A stretch of DNA of 34,982 bases from assembly GCA_030749225.1 (NCBI GenBank), contig JASMKO010000004.1, positions 1 through 34,982 of the forward strand, given 5' to 3'. Below the pieces are notes generated by a model. It did no database searches and was not told the origin of the DNA. It saw only the letters and a program-made list of their open reading frames with translations. Position numbers and translations under genes: made by a program. Numbering within the stretch: position 1 is the first letter of the stretch; every line of letters begins with the position of its first letter. Source of the DNA: Verrucomicrobiota bacterium (GTDB lineage: Bacteria > Verrucomicrobiota > Verrucomicrobiia > Limisphaerales > UBA1096). Shown piece by piece: positions 34,187 to 34,982 of this stretch.

Positions 34187-34982
34187 TCAGCCCGAGGCTG
34201 AAATTGTTTTTAAATCGGGGCGAACCTCTTCGTAGGAGATGCTGAATTGAAGCACATTGGGATTAGGCTCGATTCCCCACGATTTACAGGCGGCGCGGTA
34301 CAGGTCGGGCCACCAGTTGCGGTGCTCGGTTTTGCCCTCCTCGCGGTATTGGTGCCAGTCCACGAAGACGCGGGACCAGCATTCGTCGCCGTATTCGACC
34401 GCGGCCTTGGGGGAGTCAAATCCGGGCAGATACCAGTCCCGGCCGATGCGGGCGTGGAGCACCTCGTCGGCCCAGTCGTAATCCTGAAACAGGCCGGACA
34501 GTAGGTTGTCCGACTGGAGTGCCACCTCCCATTCGAACCGTTTGCCGGTCTTGTGCATCAGGCCCTGCTCGATGAAATACAGCACCGCATGGCGTTCGAG
34601 TGGTGAGATCTGGGCGTTGAGGGACAGTGACCATGTGTGGTTCACCATGACCTTGGCGGGCCAGTCGATGCCGAGGTTGATAAAGCCGACCTCGCCCATC
34701 ATCGCGTGGCGGGCCTCGTCCCAAAGCTGGCGGGTCATGTCGCGGTAGTAGCCCCACGGCTTGCCGGGCGTCTCGGCGATGATGCTCGAGATCATCTCCG
34801 GCACGTCGATCTCGCGGAGCCGCTTGTAAAACATCATCAAGGTCTTGGCGTCCGGCGGGAATTGTTCGTCGTAGAGAAAGACTTCCGCGTTGACTCCCAT
34901 GTTGTACGGGTCGGGGAAGCGCTCGTCCCGCCTGGGCGTGCCGTCGTAACGGTACGGATTGGCCGAGTGCTGCCGCTTTATG
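34187..34982 (-). CDS. ferritin-like diiron protein (5' end outside window)
   Basis: The reading frame continues without stop to the window edge, so this is the C-terminal 264 or so residues of a longer protein; an ATG at 34900 is internal in my reading because the residues before it (near RYDGTPRRDERFPDPYN) also look coding. Two E-x-x-H iron-ligand motifs are visible, EARH in RQLWDEARHAMMGEV and EVLH in DWADEVLHARIGRDW, as in ferritin-like four-helix bundles of the DUF455 kind. The function is unknown. It is 44 bases upstream of nusB on the same strand. Confidence 0.75.
   Translation of the reverse strand, partial: IKRQHSANPYRYDGTPRRDERFPDPYNMGVNAEVFLYDEQFPPDAKTLMMFYKRLREIDVPEMISSIIAETPGKPWGYYRDMTRQLWDEARHAMMGEVGFINLGIDWPAKVMVNHTWSLSLNAQISPLERHAVLYFIEQGLMHKTGKRFEWEVALQSDNLLSGLFQDYDWADEVLHARIGRDWYLPGFDSPKAAVEYGDECWSRVFVDWHQYREEGKTEHRNWWPDLYRAACKSWGIEPNPNVLQFSISYEEVRPDLKTISASG

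Noticed and set aside
32958..34235. Long plus-strand open frame of 425 codons opposite the PHP and nusB genes
   Set aside because: Its translation (Val/Gly/Asp-rich, no motifs) is the antisense shadow of two well-supported minus-strand genes in GC-rich DNA.

Overview
This window reads as a chromosomal segment of a Gram-negative-type bacterium, most likely from the Planctomycetota-Verrucomicrobiota group and by my inference Verrucomicrobiota. The hints are a secreted sulfatase, a DUF4159 protein, a pyrophosphate-type PEP carboxykinase-like protein, a standalone squalene/phytoene synthase family gene and an Ebo cluster. Moderately GC-rich coding sequence fills almost the whole window. I see no phage, transposase, integrase, CRISPR array or rRNA. 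Two intact tRNA genes (Asn-GTT and Arg-TCT) and one decayed tRNA-Arg copy are present.

Layout. 0-3.3 kb: dapA-dapB (lysine/diaminopimelate pathway) followed closely by a secreted sulfatase. 3.3-5.3 kb: htpG on the minus strand, with a strongly folded leader. 5.4-8.4 kb: a tightly overlapping three-gene cassette (HAD phosphatase, unrecognised protein, RfaE/PfkB-like sugar kinase) that looks like a small undescribed carbohydrate pathway. 8.4-8.6 kb: slyX. 8.7-12.2 kb: an 1155-residue protein I read as a PPi-type PEP carboxykinase. 12.2-14.1 kb: tRNA-Asn, purine nucleoside phosphorylase and a TIM-barrel sugar isomerase/epimerase. 14.1-16.7 kb: grpE-dnaJ-rsmE on the minus strand.

16.8-24.3 kb: a continuous plus-strand run of eight genes: TPR protein, yicC, gmk, coaC, histidine kinase, sigma-54 activator, a small basic membrane protein and a squalene/phytoene synthase. 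Most junctions overlap by a few bases. 24.3-25.3 kb: a PH-like membrane protein and a LysM lipoprotein-like or secreted protein on the minus strand. 25.4-26.3 kb: a BASS-family transporter. 26.4-29.6 kb: a compact Ebo-type cluster (small unknown protein, EboB/TatD, EboE, EboC/UbiA). 29.7-30.6 kb: a DUF4159 protein. 30.6-31.8 kb: a short-chain dehydrogenase bracketed by an intact tRNA-Arg and a degenerate direct-repeat copy of it. 31.9-35.0 kb: a minus-strand group containing a ferritin-like protein (cut by the window edge), nusB, a PHP phosphoesterase and ftsY.

The most unusual signal is not a gene. The palindrome CTTGGCCAAG, often extended by flanking GCG/CGC, is scattered through the window far more often than chance allows. 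It occurs in genes on both strands and in different codon phases, and partial forms occur between genes. The best candidates for undescribed biology are this dispersed motif, the HAD/unknown/kinase cassette and the reduced Ebo cluster with its extra small protein.
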